From Kocuria marina (lineage in GTDB: Bacteria > Actinomycetota > Actinomycetes > Actinomycetales > Micrococcaceae): a DNA stretch of 64,000 bases. Shown one piece after another: positions 35,966 to 43,686 of the stretch. Each line of letters opens with the position of its first letter. Positions within the stretch are counted from its first letter, which is position 1. The notes beneath the pieces are model-generated. The model was not told the DNA's origin. It saw nothing but the letters and a program-made list of their open reading frames with translations, and did no database searches. Where the stretch lies: assembly GCF_000786655.1 (NCBI RefSeq), contig NZ_JROM01000017.1, positions 53,800 through 117,799 of the forward strand. The letters are read 5' to 3'. Position numbers and translations under genes: made by a program.

Positions 35966-36349
35966 GGGGATGCCAACCGGATCGGCGATCGGCACGCAGA
36001 GGACAGTAGCGAACAGATAACGGAAAAGTCACGTTACGGTTACGGCCGCTCCTCCCCCCCTTGTTTCACCGCCGAGCGGGACGGAGAGACGCTCGGGAGT
36101 GACCGCCGAGGCGGCGGCCGCCTTCTACTCGCGCCCCCGCACATTGCTGCCGAAGAGGTGCATATCTGACGGCGACTAGCGGATTTACGCGGTGTGCGCC
36201 CAGGCCCTCCTGTACCTGCGGCTCCGTCAGAGGGGTGCAAGAGCGCAGCTGCCAGCCCCTGCCGCCCCACAGGGATTGGTAAAAAAAGGCTAGGAAATCA
36301 TCCAGGCTATTTTCAGGAAGTCGTTCTCTTCCGGCGGCGCGGGAGAGAT

Positions 36350-36370
36350 TTCTTCATGAGATCTTCATGG
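36350..36370 (+). promoter_or_regulatory. Candidate response-regulator box, copy 1 (CTTC-N7-CTTCATGG)
   Basis: TCTTCATGAG followed by ATCTTCATGG places two CTTC half-sites exactly 11 bp apart (36352-36355 and 36363-36366). Tandem half-sites with 10-11-bp spacing are how OmpR/PhoB-type dimers bind. The same arrangement recurs at 36437 and 53964. Confidence 0.5.
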
Positions 36371-36434
36371 TTCCTATGCATCTTTCACAAAAGGAAATGG
36401 ATGCGTGGTGTGGCGCGCGCCTCGCTCTCGGGAT

Positions 36435-36455
36435 TTCTTCACGGAATCTTCAAGG
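36435..36455 (+). promoter_or_regulatory. Candidate response-regulator box, copy 2 (CTTC-N7-CTTCAAGG)
   Basis: TTCTTCACGGAATCTTCAAGG has CTTC half-sites at 36437-36440 and 36448-36451, again 11 bp apart. It lies about 105 bp upstream of the copper storage protein start and 85 bp after copy 1. Confidence 0.5.
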
Positions 36456-36558
36456 AGTAAGTGCTTCATCCGGCCAGATCCGCAGTTTGCTGTCGGTTGT
36501 ATGGCGGATTGGCTCCGGCCGGTTCGTCTCCTCGGCCGAACCGACGAAGGAGCAAGCC

Positions 36559-36969
36559 ATGACTCATCATGTGACGTCGATGCTGGAGACCTACCCGAAG
36601 GGCCTGGGCGGGGTGGACGAGGAGAAGCTAGCCGCCTGCATCGAGGCCTGTTTCCAGTGCGCCCAGACCTGTACCGCCTGCGCCGACGCGTGCCTGTCCG
36701 AGGACATGGTCGCGGAGCTGACCAAGTGCATCCGCACCAACTTGGACTGCGCGGATCTGTGCGAGGCCACCGGGCGGGTGCTCTCCCGGCACACCGGCTA
36801 CGACGCGAACATCACCCTGGATGCGATCCGGGCCTGCCATATGGCCTGTAAGGCCTGCGCGGACGAGTGCGAGAAGCACGCCTCGATGCACGAGCACTGC
36901 CGGATCTGCGCGGAGGCCTGTCGGCGCTGCGAGGCCACCTGCGCCGAGCTGGTCGCCGCCCTGGGCTGA
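36559..36969 (+). CDS. Cys-rich four-helix-bundle copper-binding protein (DUF326/Csp type)
   Basis: This 136-residue protein is packed with CxxxC pairs on amphipathic helices (CIEACFQCAQTCTACADAC, CADLCEATG, CHMACKACADECEKH, CRICAEACRRCEATC). The pattern is that of the Csp copper storage proteins, which hold many Cu(I) ions along the bundle core. There is no signal peptide, so it is cytosolic (Csp3-like). ATG 36559 follows GAAGGAG. Two CTTC direct repeats upstream and the surrounding copper genes support a copper-buffering role. Confidence 0.93.
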   Translation: MTHHVTSMLETYPKGLGGVDEEKLAACIEACFQCAQTCTACADACLSEDMVAELTKCIRTNLDCADLCEATGRVLSRHTGYDANITLDAIRACHMACKACADECEKHASMHEHCRICAEACRRCEATCAELVAALG

Positions 36970-37180
36970 GCCTGCCCCCGCGGACCCATCACCCGGGTGG
37001 CGGACGGCGGTGAGAAGCTCCGGGGCTGGCTGGGAGCGAGGCCGCGGAGCAAGCCCGAGCTGCACAAGTCGGGCGACGCCATGACACACCCACCGCCCGG
37101 GTGATGCCCCGGGTGACTGATCACCTGGGGAGAAGTTCCTCCACGGAAACCGGGCCTCTTCTGGAGGCCGACGCTGACCC

Positions 37181-37205
37181 ACGGAGGCCGTGGATGGGCC
37201 TCCGT
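37181..37205. repeat. 9-bp perfect hairpin in the intergenic region before DUF305
   Basis: ACGGAGGCC (37181-37189) and GGCCTCCGT (37197-37205) form a perfect stem with a 7-nt loop. It lies in the 416-bp gap (36970-37385) between the Csp-like gene and the DUF305 gene. It may be the terminator of the former. I see no gene in that gap. Confidence 0.6.
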
Positions 37206-37385
37206 CGGTGAAAGAGGAATCTGATCCGTTGACCGGGCACCTCCGGAGGCGGGGGTTCTTTCTTCCCCCCGTATCTCATTGAGCACAGCCCCGCCCGCGC
37301 GGATCGTTCCCGCCCCGGCGGCGGGGTGATCACCGAGCCGGCATCTCAGGGTCGAGCTCCCTCGTCGTGGAAGAGAGACATCATC

Positions 37386-38072
37386 ATGGGTTCCACCCCA
37401 TTCCGTGGCCGCCCCACGGTGGCCGCCACTATCGCCGTCGCCACCGCCTTGCTGGGCGGGGCGACCGCCCCGGCGTTCGCCCATCCAGTGGTCCCGGCGG
37501 CCGCTGAGACCCAGACGCAGGAGATGCTCCAGCCTGCTCCGACCTCCCCGACCGCCTACGAGTTCGGCGAGACCCTGGCCGGCCTCGAAGGCGAGGAACT
37601 GGAGATCACGTTCCTGGCCGAGATCATCCCGCACCACCGCGCCGCCATCGAGATGTCCCAGCTGGAGCTTGAGCGGGGGGTCAGCCCGGACATCCGCACG
37701 CACGCGGAGAACATCATCGCCAACCAGCAGCACCAGATCGACCAGTTCACCCGGTGGCTGGAGGAGTGGTACGGGCTGACCCCGGAAGAGGCCATGGCCC
37801 AGGTCCCGGCAGAAGCCCAGGAGGAGATGAAGATCCTGGAGGAGGAGACCCAGATGATGATCGAGGAACTCTCGGCCGTGGAGGCCGGTGAGGACTTCGA
37901 CGTCGCCTTCGTGCAGAAGATGATCCCGCACCATCAGTCCGGGATCGTTGAATTCCTCGAACCCCAGGCCCGGGCCCCGCACACCCAGCTGCGAGTGGCG
38001 GCCACCGCGGGGATCACCACCCAACAGGCCCAGGTCGCGGACTTCCGCACCTGGCTCGCCGGCCGCGCCTGA
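37386..38072 (+). CDS. Secreted DUF305 protein (putative copper-associated)
   Basis: This 228-residue protein has a signal peptide (MGSTPFRGRP..., cleavage near PAFA-HPV). It carries two DUF305 units, each with the His-His motif (AEIIPHHRAAIEMSQLELERG and QKMIPHHQSGIVEFLEPQA). No lipobox Cys is present, unlike the second DUF305 protein at 50867. DUF305 proteins are ferritin-like, Met/His-rich and often sit in copper resistance clusters. The biochemical role is not settled. ATG 37386 was chosen for the signal peptide. Confidence 0.87.
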   Translation: MGSTPFRGRPTVAATIAVATALLGGATAPAFAHPVVPAAAETQTQEMLQPAPTSPTAYEFGETLAGLEGEELEITFLAEIIPHHRAAIEMSQLELERGVSPDIRTHAENIIANQQHQIDQFTRWLEEWYGLTPEEAMAQVPAEAQEEMKILEEETQMMIEELSAVEAGEDFDVAFVQKMIPHHQSGIVEFLEPQARAPHTQLRVAATAGITTQQAQVADFRTWLAGRA

Positions 38073-38175
38073 TCACCGAGCTGAAACAGCGCGATCGGTG
38101 GGGCCACCTGTTAGGGTTGCCCCACCGATCAACGACAGACTTCCATGTTCCGACCGCGCGAAAGGGGAGACCATC

Positions 38176-38520
38176 GTGTACTCCGGGATCGTGGCCATGG
38201 CCCTGGTGGCGCTGTCGGTCGTCGTTCTCCTCTATGCACTCCACCGCGCTGCCGTCATCACCGCCGAGCCGTTGACGGTTCTGCCCGCCCAATCCGGGTG
38301 GATGCCCCAGGAGCACGCGCTGTCCCGATTCCACGCCCGCTGGTACCTCGCCTCAATCGTGTTCCTGGCCTTCGACGTCGAGATGCTCTTCATGTATCCG
38401 TGGGCGGTGGTCGTGATCGAGAAGGGGATCTCCGCGGTCGTGGAGATGTTCCTGTTCCTCGGGGCCCTGCTCGTCGCCGTGGCCTGGGCCTGGCGCGAAG
38501 GAGCCTTCCGATGGGCCTAA
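38176..38520 (+). CDS. nuoA: NADH-quinone oxidoreductase-like subunit A (NuoA family)
   Basis: This 114-residue protein has three membrane helices. It has the family core RFHARWYLASIVFLAFDVEMLFMYPWAVV, matching the conserved FDVE.....W of NuoA/Ndh-A. GTG 38176 follows AAGGGGAG. It overlaps the next gene by 10 nt (ATG 38511). It opens a membrane-arm gene set with no NADH-oxidising subunits, so its partner module differs from standard complex I. Confidence 0.88.
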   Translation: MYSGIVAMALVALSVVVLLYALHRAAVITAEPLTVLPAQSGWMPQEHALSRFHARWYLASIVFLAFDVEMLFMYPWAVVVIEKGISAVVEMFLFLGALLVAVAWAWREGAFRWA

Positions 38521-39985
38521 GCGGTGCTCTCGCCCGGCTCGCGGTCCGGGCCACCCGGGTCCTCGTCGTCGAGGTCCCGGGGCACTGGGCGACCCGGATG
38601 GAGGTCGAGCACCAGCTGCTCCGCCGTGGGTGGCGACCGGCGTGGACACCAGCGGACGCGGACGTCCTGGCGGTGTGCGGTGTCCCCGGCCCCGAGCTCT
38701 CGGAGCTCGTGGACCGGCTCTGGGAGCAGATGCCCGGTCCCCGCGTCCGCGCCGACATCACCTCGCCCGGAACTGTAGGTTCCGCCCTCGACGCCGCCGC
38801 AGCCCTCCTTCTCGACACCCCGCACCACCGGACGGACGCCCAGGAGCGGGCGCAGGAACCCGAGATCCCCGAGGACGCGGATCATGGGGGTCACGGGGGC
38901 ATGGGCCACGGGGGCATGGACCACGGCGAGATGGACCACGGCGAGATGGACCACGGCGAGATGGACCACGGCGAGATGGACCACGGCGGGCAATGGGCCA
39001 CGGGGGCATGGACCACGGCGAGATGGACCACGGCGAGATGGACCACGGCGAGATGGACCACGGCGAGATGGACCACGGCGGTCATGGCGGGATGGACCAC
39101 GGGGGCATGGACCACGGCGAGATGGACCACGGCGGTCATGGCGGCATGGACCACAGCGGCCACGGCGGGATGGACCACGGGGGCATGGACCACGGCGAGA
39201 TGGACCACGGCGGTCATGGCGGCATGGACCACAGCGGCCACGGCGGGATGGACCACGGCGAGATGGACCACGGCGGTCATGGCGGCATGGACCACAGTGG
39301 CCACGGCGGGATGGACATGGCCCCGGGGGGAATCGCCCTGGCCGGGGGCGGGGAGGACCGTGACGGGCTGGAGATGGACGTGCTCCACCTGCCGCTGGGT
39401 CCCGTGCTGCCGTTCTGGCCGGCCGGGCTCGTGCTGCGCTGCTCGTTGCAGGGGGATGTCGTGGTCGACGCCGAAGCCTCCGTGGTCGACGGCGCCGGAG
39501 CAGGCGGACCGGGTCCCGGTCCCGCGCCGGCGGCGGTGGTGTGGTGCGACCAGGTCATGGCGTTGCTGGCTCTCGCGGGGGTCGAGGACGCGGCGGCCTG
39601 CGCCCGCCGCGCCCGGGACGCCCTCCTGCACGGCGATCAGGGCGCCGCCCGGGCCGCCGCCGAGCGGTTGCACCGGACGATCCGGAGATCACGACTGCTC
39701 CGCTGGTCGCTGCGGGGCGTGCTGCCGCTCGACCCGTCCGACCTGGAGCAGCATGGTTTGCCGCGGCGCTGCCTCGGGGACGCCCACGACCGGCTGCTGG
39801 CCCGGCTGGAACGGATCCGGGCCGAGGCCGGCGGCGCGGAGCCGGTCCCGGTGGAGGACGCCGCGGTGCCGTGGGCGGTGCTGCCGGAGCTGGTGACCGG
39901 GCTGGAGCTGGCCTCCGTGCGGTTGGCCGTGGCGAGCCTGGATCTCGATCCGCATCCTGCCGTCCAGGCGGTGGGGCATGGCTGA
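38511..39985 (+). pseudogene. NuoB-like / MDHGE-repeat / NuoD-like fusion protein, reading frame broken in the repeat
   Basis: The N-terminal 110 residues (ATRVLVVEVPGHWATRMEVEH, then PADADVLAVCGVPGPELSELV and WEQMPGPR) resemble NuoB/hydrogenase small subunits but lack the Fe-S cysteine ligands. A run of MDHGE, MDHGGHGG and MDHSGHGG units follows (about 38884-39318). The C-terminal 220 residues begin HLPLGPVLPFWPAGLVLRCS...GDVVVDAEA, resembling the NuoD N-terminus, and lack NiFe-type cysteines. It lies where nuoB-C-D normally sit and overlaps nuoA and nuoH. The two halves are in different frames. At 38990-38998 (GGCGGGCAATGGGCC) one base is missing, or two are extra. It is a pseudogene as written, or a sequencing or phase-variation effect. 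Domain assignments are inferences. Confidence 0.65.
38884..39318 (+). repeat. Tandem Met/His-rich coding repeat (15-nt unit ATGGACCACGGCGAG)
   Basis: A 15-nt unit encoding MDHGE is repeated in tandem, interleaved with longer units encoding MDHGGHGG and MDHSGHGG. The residue composition suits Cu(I)/Cu(II) binding and resembles the Met/His loops of the nearby multicopper oxidases. Near-identical repeats are prone to slippage, and the frame break lies inside them. Confidence 0.95.
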
Positions 39986-40913
39986 GAGCGTGGTGACGAC
40001 CGTCCCCGGAGGATGGGCCGTGCTGGCGGGGATCCTCCTGTGCGGCTTGGCCTTCTTCGCCGTGGCGCTGGATGCGGCGCTCTCGGCCCGGGCGCAGGGC
40101 ACCGGCGGCGGATGGGGCGCGCCGCTGGGCCGTGCGGCGAGGCTGCTGCGGCAGCGGCGCCGGAGCACCGTGGCCGCGGACACCCTGCTGTGGCGGATCG
40201 GTGGCGCGGGCATGCTGGTCGGGGCGTTCCTGATGATCGCGGTGATCCCGCTGGGGGAGTGGACGCTGGCGGACCTGGACGTCGGTGTCGTGTGGTTCAA
40301 CACCGTGGACGTCATGGTCTGGGCGCTGGTCTGGTTGGCCGGCTGGGGTGCGAACTCCGCCCACGGCCTGGTGGGCGGCTACCGCTTCCTGGCGCACGGG
40401 CTGGCCTACGAGCTGCCGTTGATGTTCGCGCTGGTGGCCCCGGCGATCGCCGCCGGCAGCCTGGCCGTGGGCGATGTCGCGGCGGCCCAGGACGGCGTGT
40501 GGTTCGTGGTCTGGATGCCGGTGGCGTTCCTCGTGTTCCTCATCGGCGTGACCGGCTTCTCCGTGTGGGGCCCGTTCACCCCGGCGCTGGCCGCCGACAT
40601 CGGCGGCGGCGTGCTGGCCGAGCTCTCCGGGGTCGACCGCCTCGTCCTCCAGGCCGGGCGCTACCTGTTCCTGACCGCCGGAGCCGCCTTCTCGGTGCCG
40701 CTGTTCCTCGGGGGCGGGGCCGGGCCGGTCCTGCCCGGCTGGGCGTGGGTCCTGGTGAAGACCGTGGCCGTGCTCGCGGTGCTCGTGTGGTTGCGGCGGA
40801 AGCTTCCGCTGCTGCGCCCGGACCGGTTCATGGAGATCGGGTGGATGGTCCTGCTCCCGGCCGCCGTGCTCCAGGACCTGGTCGTGTCCCTCGTCGTCGT
40901 CTGGAAGGGCTGA
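39978..40913 (+). CDS. nuoH: NuoH-like membrane subunit of complex I family
   Basis: This 311-residue protein has about eight membrane helices, with the family segments ANSAHGLVGGYRFLAHGLAYELPLMFALV and LRPDRFMEIGWMVLLPAAV. In complex I this subunit connects the quinone site to the antiporter-like arm. The canonical loop (E-x-E-x-E-L-x-x-G-Y-x-T-E-Y-S-G) is here reduced to ADIGGGVLAELSGVDR. The acidic quinone-funnel cluster is therefore weakened, but the Glu of the ELSG position is kept. It overlaps the NuoB/D-like gene by 8 nt. Confidence 0.87.
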   Translation: MAESVVTTVPGGWAVLAGILLCGLAFFAVALDAALSARAQGTGGGWGAPLGRAARLLRQRRRSTVAADTLLWRIGGAGMLVGAFLMIAVIPLGEWTLADLDVGVVWFNTVDVMVWALVWLAGWGANSAHGLVGGYRFLAHGLAYELPLMFALVAPAIAAGSLAVGDVAAAQDGVWFVVWMPVAFLVFLIGVTGFSVWGPFTPALAADIGGGVLAELSGVDRLVLQAGRYLFLTAGAAFSVPLFLGGGAGPVLPGWAWVLVKTVAVLAVLVWLRRKLPLLRPDRFMEIGWMVLLPAAVLQDLVVSLVVVWKG

Positions 40914-40916
40914 GCC

Positions 40917-41480
40917 GTGCTGGTCGGAATCGTATTCTGGGTGCTCGCCGTGGTGGCCGTGACCGCGGGGGCAGCTGTGTTCGTGGTGGACTCCATGGCC
41001 CGGGCCACCTATGCCCTGGCGCTGTCGTTCATCGCGGTGGGGGTGCAGATTCTGCTGCTCGGGCAGAGCTACCTCGGGATCATCACGATCCTCATGATGG
41101 TGATGGAGATGGCGGTGATGGCGGTCTACATGGTGATGTTCATGGGCATGAACCCGGCGCTGATGCCCATGGACATGACCCACGGGAAGAAGACCGCGAT
41201 CGTCGCCTCGGCCGGGGTCTTCGTGTTGCTGGCCGCCGGTGCGCTGCTCGTGCCGTGGCCGCAGCGGCGCGGTGCTCCGCCGGAGGACCTCACGCACGCG
41301 CTGGGCCTGGAGATCATGGGCGAGAAGATGCTGATCATGGCCGTGGTGGGCCCTGTCATGGTGGCCACCATCGTGGCCGGGGTGGTCCTGGCCGCCCACC
41401 GCACCCGCTACGACCGGCTCGGTGACGACCTGCGCCGCCGCCCGGCCGACGACCCCCAGCCGGGGGGTGTGGGCCGATGA
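40917..41480 (+). CDS. nuoJ: NuoJ-like membrane subunit, unusually Met-rich
   Basis: This 187-residue protein has five membrane helices in the normal NuoJ arrangement. The region after helix 2 is exceptionally rich in methionine (MMVMEMAVMAVYMVMFMGMN, then MPMDMTH). That is not a feature of ordinary NuoJ and echoes the Met-rich theme of the copper island. GTG 40917 begins 3 nt after the nuoH stop. The stop overlaps nuoK by 4 nt. Confidence 0.87.
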   Translation: MLVGIVFWVLAVVAVTAGAAVFVVDSMARATYALALSFIAVGVQILLLGQSYLGIITILMMVMEMAVMAVYMVMFMGMNPALMPMDMTHGKKTAIVASAGVFVLLAAGALLVPWPQRRGAPPEDLTHALGLEIMGEKMLIMAVVGPVMVATIVAGVVLAAHRTRYDRLGDDLRRRPADDPQPGGVGR

Positions 41481-41779
41481 CCCTGGAAGCCGTGCTGGTC
41501 GTGGCCGCCGCACTGTTCGCCGTCGGGCTCTACGGCGCCCTGTCCCAGCAGGTGGTGGTGATGGTGATGATGGGCCTGGAACTGATGATCAACGGGGTCC
41601 TCCTGGCCGCCGCGGGCTTCTGGTGGTTCCTCGCCCCGGACCCCTCCGGGCAGGTGCTGCTGCTGGTGATCCTGGCGGCCATGACCGTGGAGATGGCCAT
41701 GGGCTTCGCCGTGGCCACGCTGCTGCACCGCAGGCGCCAGACCGACATGACGGACATGGCCGAGGAGCTCTCCCGATGA
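41477..41779 (+). CDS. nuoK: NuoK-like membrane subunit
   Basis: This 100-residue, three-helix protein keeps the two membrane glutamates of NuoK needed for proton transfer (GLELMING and TVEMAMG). That suggests the ion path is still in use. It overlaps nuoJ and nuoL by 4 nt each (ATGA). Confidence 0.9.
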   Translation: MTLEAVLVVAAALFAVGLYGALSQQVVVMVMMGLELMINGVLLAAAGFWWFLAPDPSGQVLLLVILAAMTVEMAMGFAVATLLHRRRQTDMTDMAEELSR

Positions 41780-43686
41780 CCGCGGCCCAGGCCGTCCTGC
41801 TGGCCGTGGTGGTGCTCCCGGCCACCGTGGGGGCGGTGCTCGCCCTCACCCGGGCGGAGCGTGCCGCGGCCCCGGTCGCGGTGGCGACCGCCGCGGTGAC
41901 CACGGTGCTCGCGGCGGTCGCCGCCCTGGCGCGGCCCGCCCTGGCGTATCCGTTCGTGGCCGGTGCCGACTTCGCGCTGGAGGCCGACGCCCTCGCGGCA
42001 CTGACCCTCCCGATGGTCGCGGGAGTGACGCTCCTGGTGCTGGTCTTCGCGGCCGGCAGCATCCGGGCGGCACGGCCGCGCTTCCACGGGCTGATGCTGC
42101 TCTTCGCCGCCGCGGCCCTGACCACGGTCACGGCCGCGAGCCTGCCGGCGCTGCTGTTCGCCTGGGAGCTGATGGGCGCCACGTCCTACGCCCTGATCGG
42201 GTTCTGGTGGCGGGACGCCGACCGCGTCTCGGCCGGACTCACCGCCTTCATCACGACCCGCACCGCGGACTTGGGACTCTACGTCGCCGCCGGCGCCGCC
42301 CTGGCCGGCGGCGCCGGGATGGCCCTGTCCGCCCTGCCGGCCGCCGAGAGCCCGTGGCGGCACGTGATCGCGGCCGGGATCCTCGTGGCGGCCCTAGGCA
42401 AGGCCGCGCAGCTGCCGTTCTCCTTCTGGCTCTCCGGGGCGATGAAGGGCCCCAGCCCGGTGAGCGCGCTGCTGCACTCCGCGGCCATGGTCGCCATGGG
42501 CGGCTACCTCCTGCTCCGGGTGGAGCCGCTGCTGGCCTCCACCGGGTGGGCGGGCCCGGCCGCGGCGTGGATCGGGGCGGTGACCGCGGTGCTGATGGGG
42601 TTCGTGGCGCTGGCCCAGCGGGAGCTCAAGCAGCTGCTGGCGGCGTCCACGGTGGCGCAGCTGGGCTTCGTCGTGCTGGCCGCCGGGGTGGGCGCGGTCA
42701 GCGGCGGCGCGGCCCACCTGGTGGCCCACGCCTCCACCAAGGCGCTGCTGTTCCTGGCCGCCGGGGCGTGGCTGACGGCCCTGGGCACCGAGGAGCTCGC
42801 GGCACTGCGCGGGGCCGGCCGCCGGTGGCGGGTCGTGGGCGTGAGCGCGACCGTGGGGGCGCTGGCCCTGGCCGGGATCGCCCCACTGTCCCTGTGGGCC
42901 ACCAAGGACGCGGTGCTGGCCGCCGCCCTCGAGGCCTCGGCGTGGCTCTACGCCGCCGGGCTCGTGGCGGCGGCCCTGTCGGCGGCCTACGCGGGCAAGG
43001 TTCTGTGGACGATCTGGTATCGGGGTGTCCGCGCTGAGGCCCAGGAGGGCGGCACCGGGGGAGTGGGGGTGCTGGAGCAGGTCCCGCTGGTCGTGCTCGC
43101 CGTCGGCGCGGCCGCCCTCGGGGTGCTGGCCCTGCCCCCGGTCAGCACGACCCTCGCCCAGGCGGTGGGCGGGCACGGTGAGGTGGCGGCCGCCGAGCTG
43201 CTCGTCTCGGCCGCGATCGCCCTCGTGGTCCTGCTGCTCATGCTGCGCCTGCGCGTCCCCGAGCCGGGATGGGCCGTGCGGTGGCTAGGGTTGGAGGCCG
43301 CCGCGCACGCCGTCGTCGTCCGCCCCTCACTGGGCCTGGCGCACGCCCTGGCCCGGTTCGACGACCTCGTCCTGGACCGGGCCGTGACCGCCGCCGCCGG
43401 GGCCGTCCCGGTGCTGGCACGGGCCGCGGCCCGGTTCGACGACCGGGCCCTCGACACCGGGGTCGAGGCCACCGCGCACGCCGCCGACGCGACCGGCCGG
43501 GGTGCGGCCCGGCTCGACGACGACGTCGTGGACGGCGCCGTCGAGGGCCTCGCCGGCCGGGTCCGCCGGCTCGGGCAGCTGGCCCGGGCCCCGCAGACCG
43601 GGGCAGTCCACCAGTACTTCCTCCAGGCCGTCGCGGTGCTCGCCGTCGGCGTCATGGTCTGGTCCGTCTACGCCGTGATGGGATGA
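41776..43686 (+). CDS. nuoL: NuoL-like antiporter subunit
   Basis: This 636-residue protein has the proton-conducting domain. The conserved Glu is in LLFAWELMGATSYALIGFWW, and the broken-helix Lys and motif are in GKAAQLPFSFWLSGAMKGPSPVSALLHSAAMV. The SFWLSGAM wording is nearer to hydrogenase-4/Mrp-like or Ehr-type subunits than to standard NuoL. The C-terminal 120 residues form a long amphipathic region with repeats of ARFDD, as expected for the lateral helix. ATG 41776 overlaps nuoK. Confidence 0.88.
   Translation: MTAAQAVLLAVVVLPATVGAVLALTRAERAAAPVAVATAAVTTVLAAVAALARPALAYPFVAGADFALEADALAALTLPMVAGVTLLVLVFAAGSIRAARPRFHGLMLLFAAAALTTVTAASLPALLFAWELMGATSYALIGFWWRDADRVSAGLTAFITTRTADLGLYVAAGAALAGGAGMALSALPAAESPWRHVIAAGILVAALGKAAQLPFSFWLSGAMKGPSPVSALLHSAAMVAMGGYLLLRVEPLLASTGWAGPAAAWIGAVTAVLMGFVALAQRELKQLLAASTVAQLGFVVLAAGVGAVSGGAAHLVAHASTKALLFLAAGAWLTALGTEELAALRGAGRRWRVVGVSATVGALALAGIAPLSLWATKDAVLAAALEASAWLYAAGLVAAALSAAYAGKVLWTIWYRGVRAEAQEGGTGGVGVLEQVPLVVLAVGAAALGVLALPPVSTTLAQAVGGHGEVAAAELLVSAAIALVVLLLMLRLRVPEPGWAVRWLGLEAAAHAVVVRPSLGLAHALARFDDLVLDRAVTAAAGAVPVLARAAARFDDRALDTGVEATAHAADATGRGAARLDDDVVDGAVEGLAGRVRRLGQLARAPQTGAVHQYFLQAVAVLAVGVMVWSVYAVMG

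Larger units (their letters stand above)
35966..36558. other. Long non-coding region between the riboswitch and the copper storage gene
   Basis: I see no gene in these roughly 590 bp. The part next to 35966 must hold the promoter of the NlpC transcript. The right part (36300-36460) is AT-richer and carries two copies of the CTTC-N7-CTTC direct repeat described separately. Promoters for the Cys-rich protein gene at 36559 should lie here. Confidence 0.5.

Noticed and set aside
38884..39318. Possible CRISPR-like repeat array
   Set aside because: Units are contiguous 15-24-nt coding repeats without unique spacers, and translate to MDHGE; no cas genes are near.
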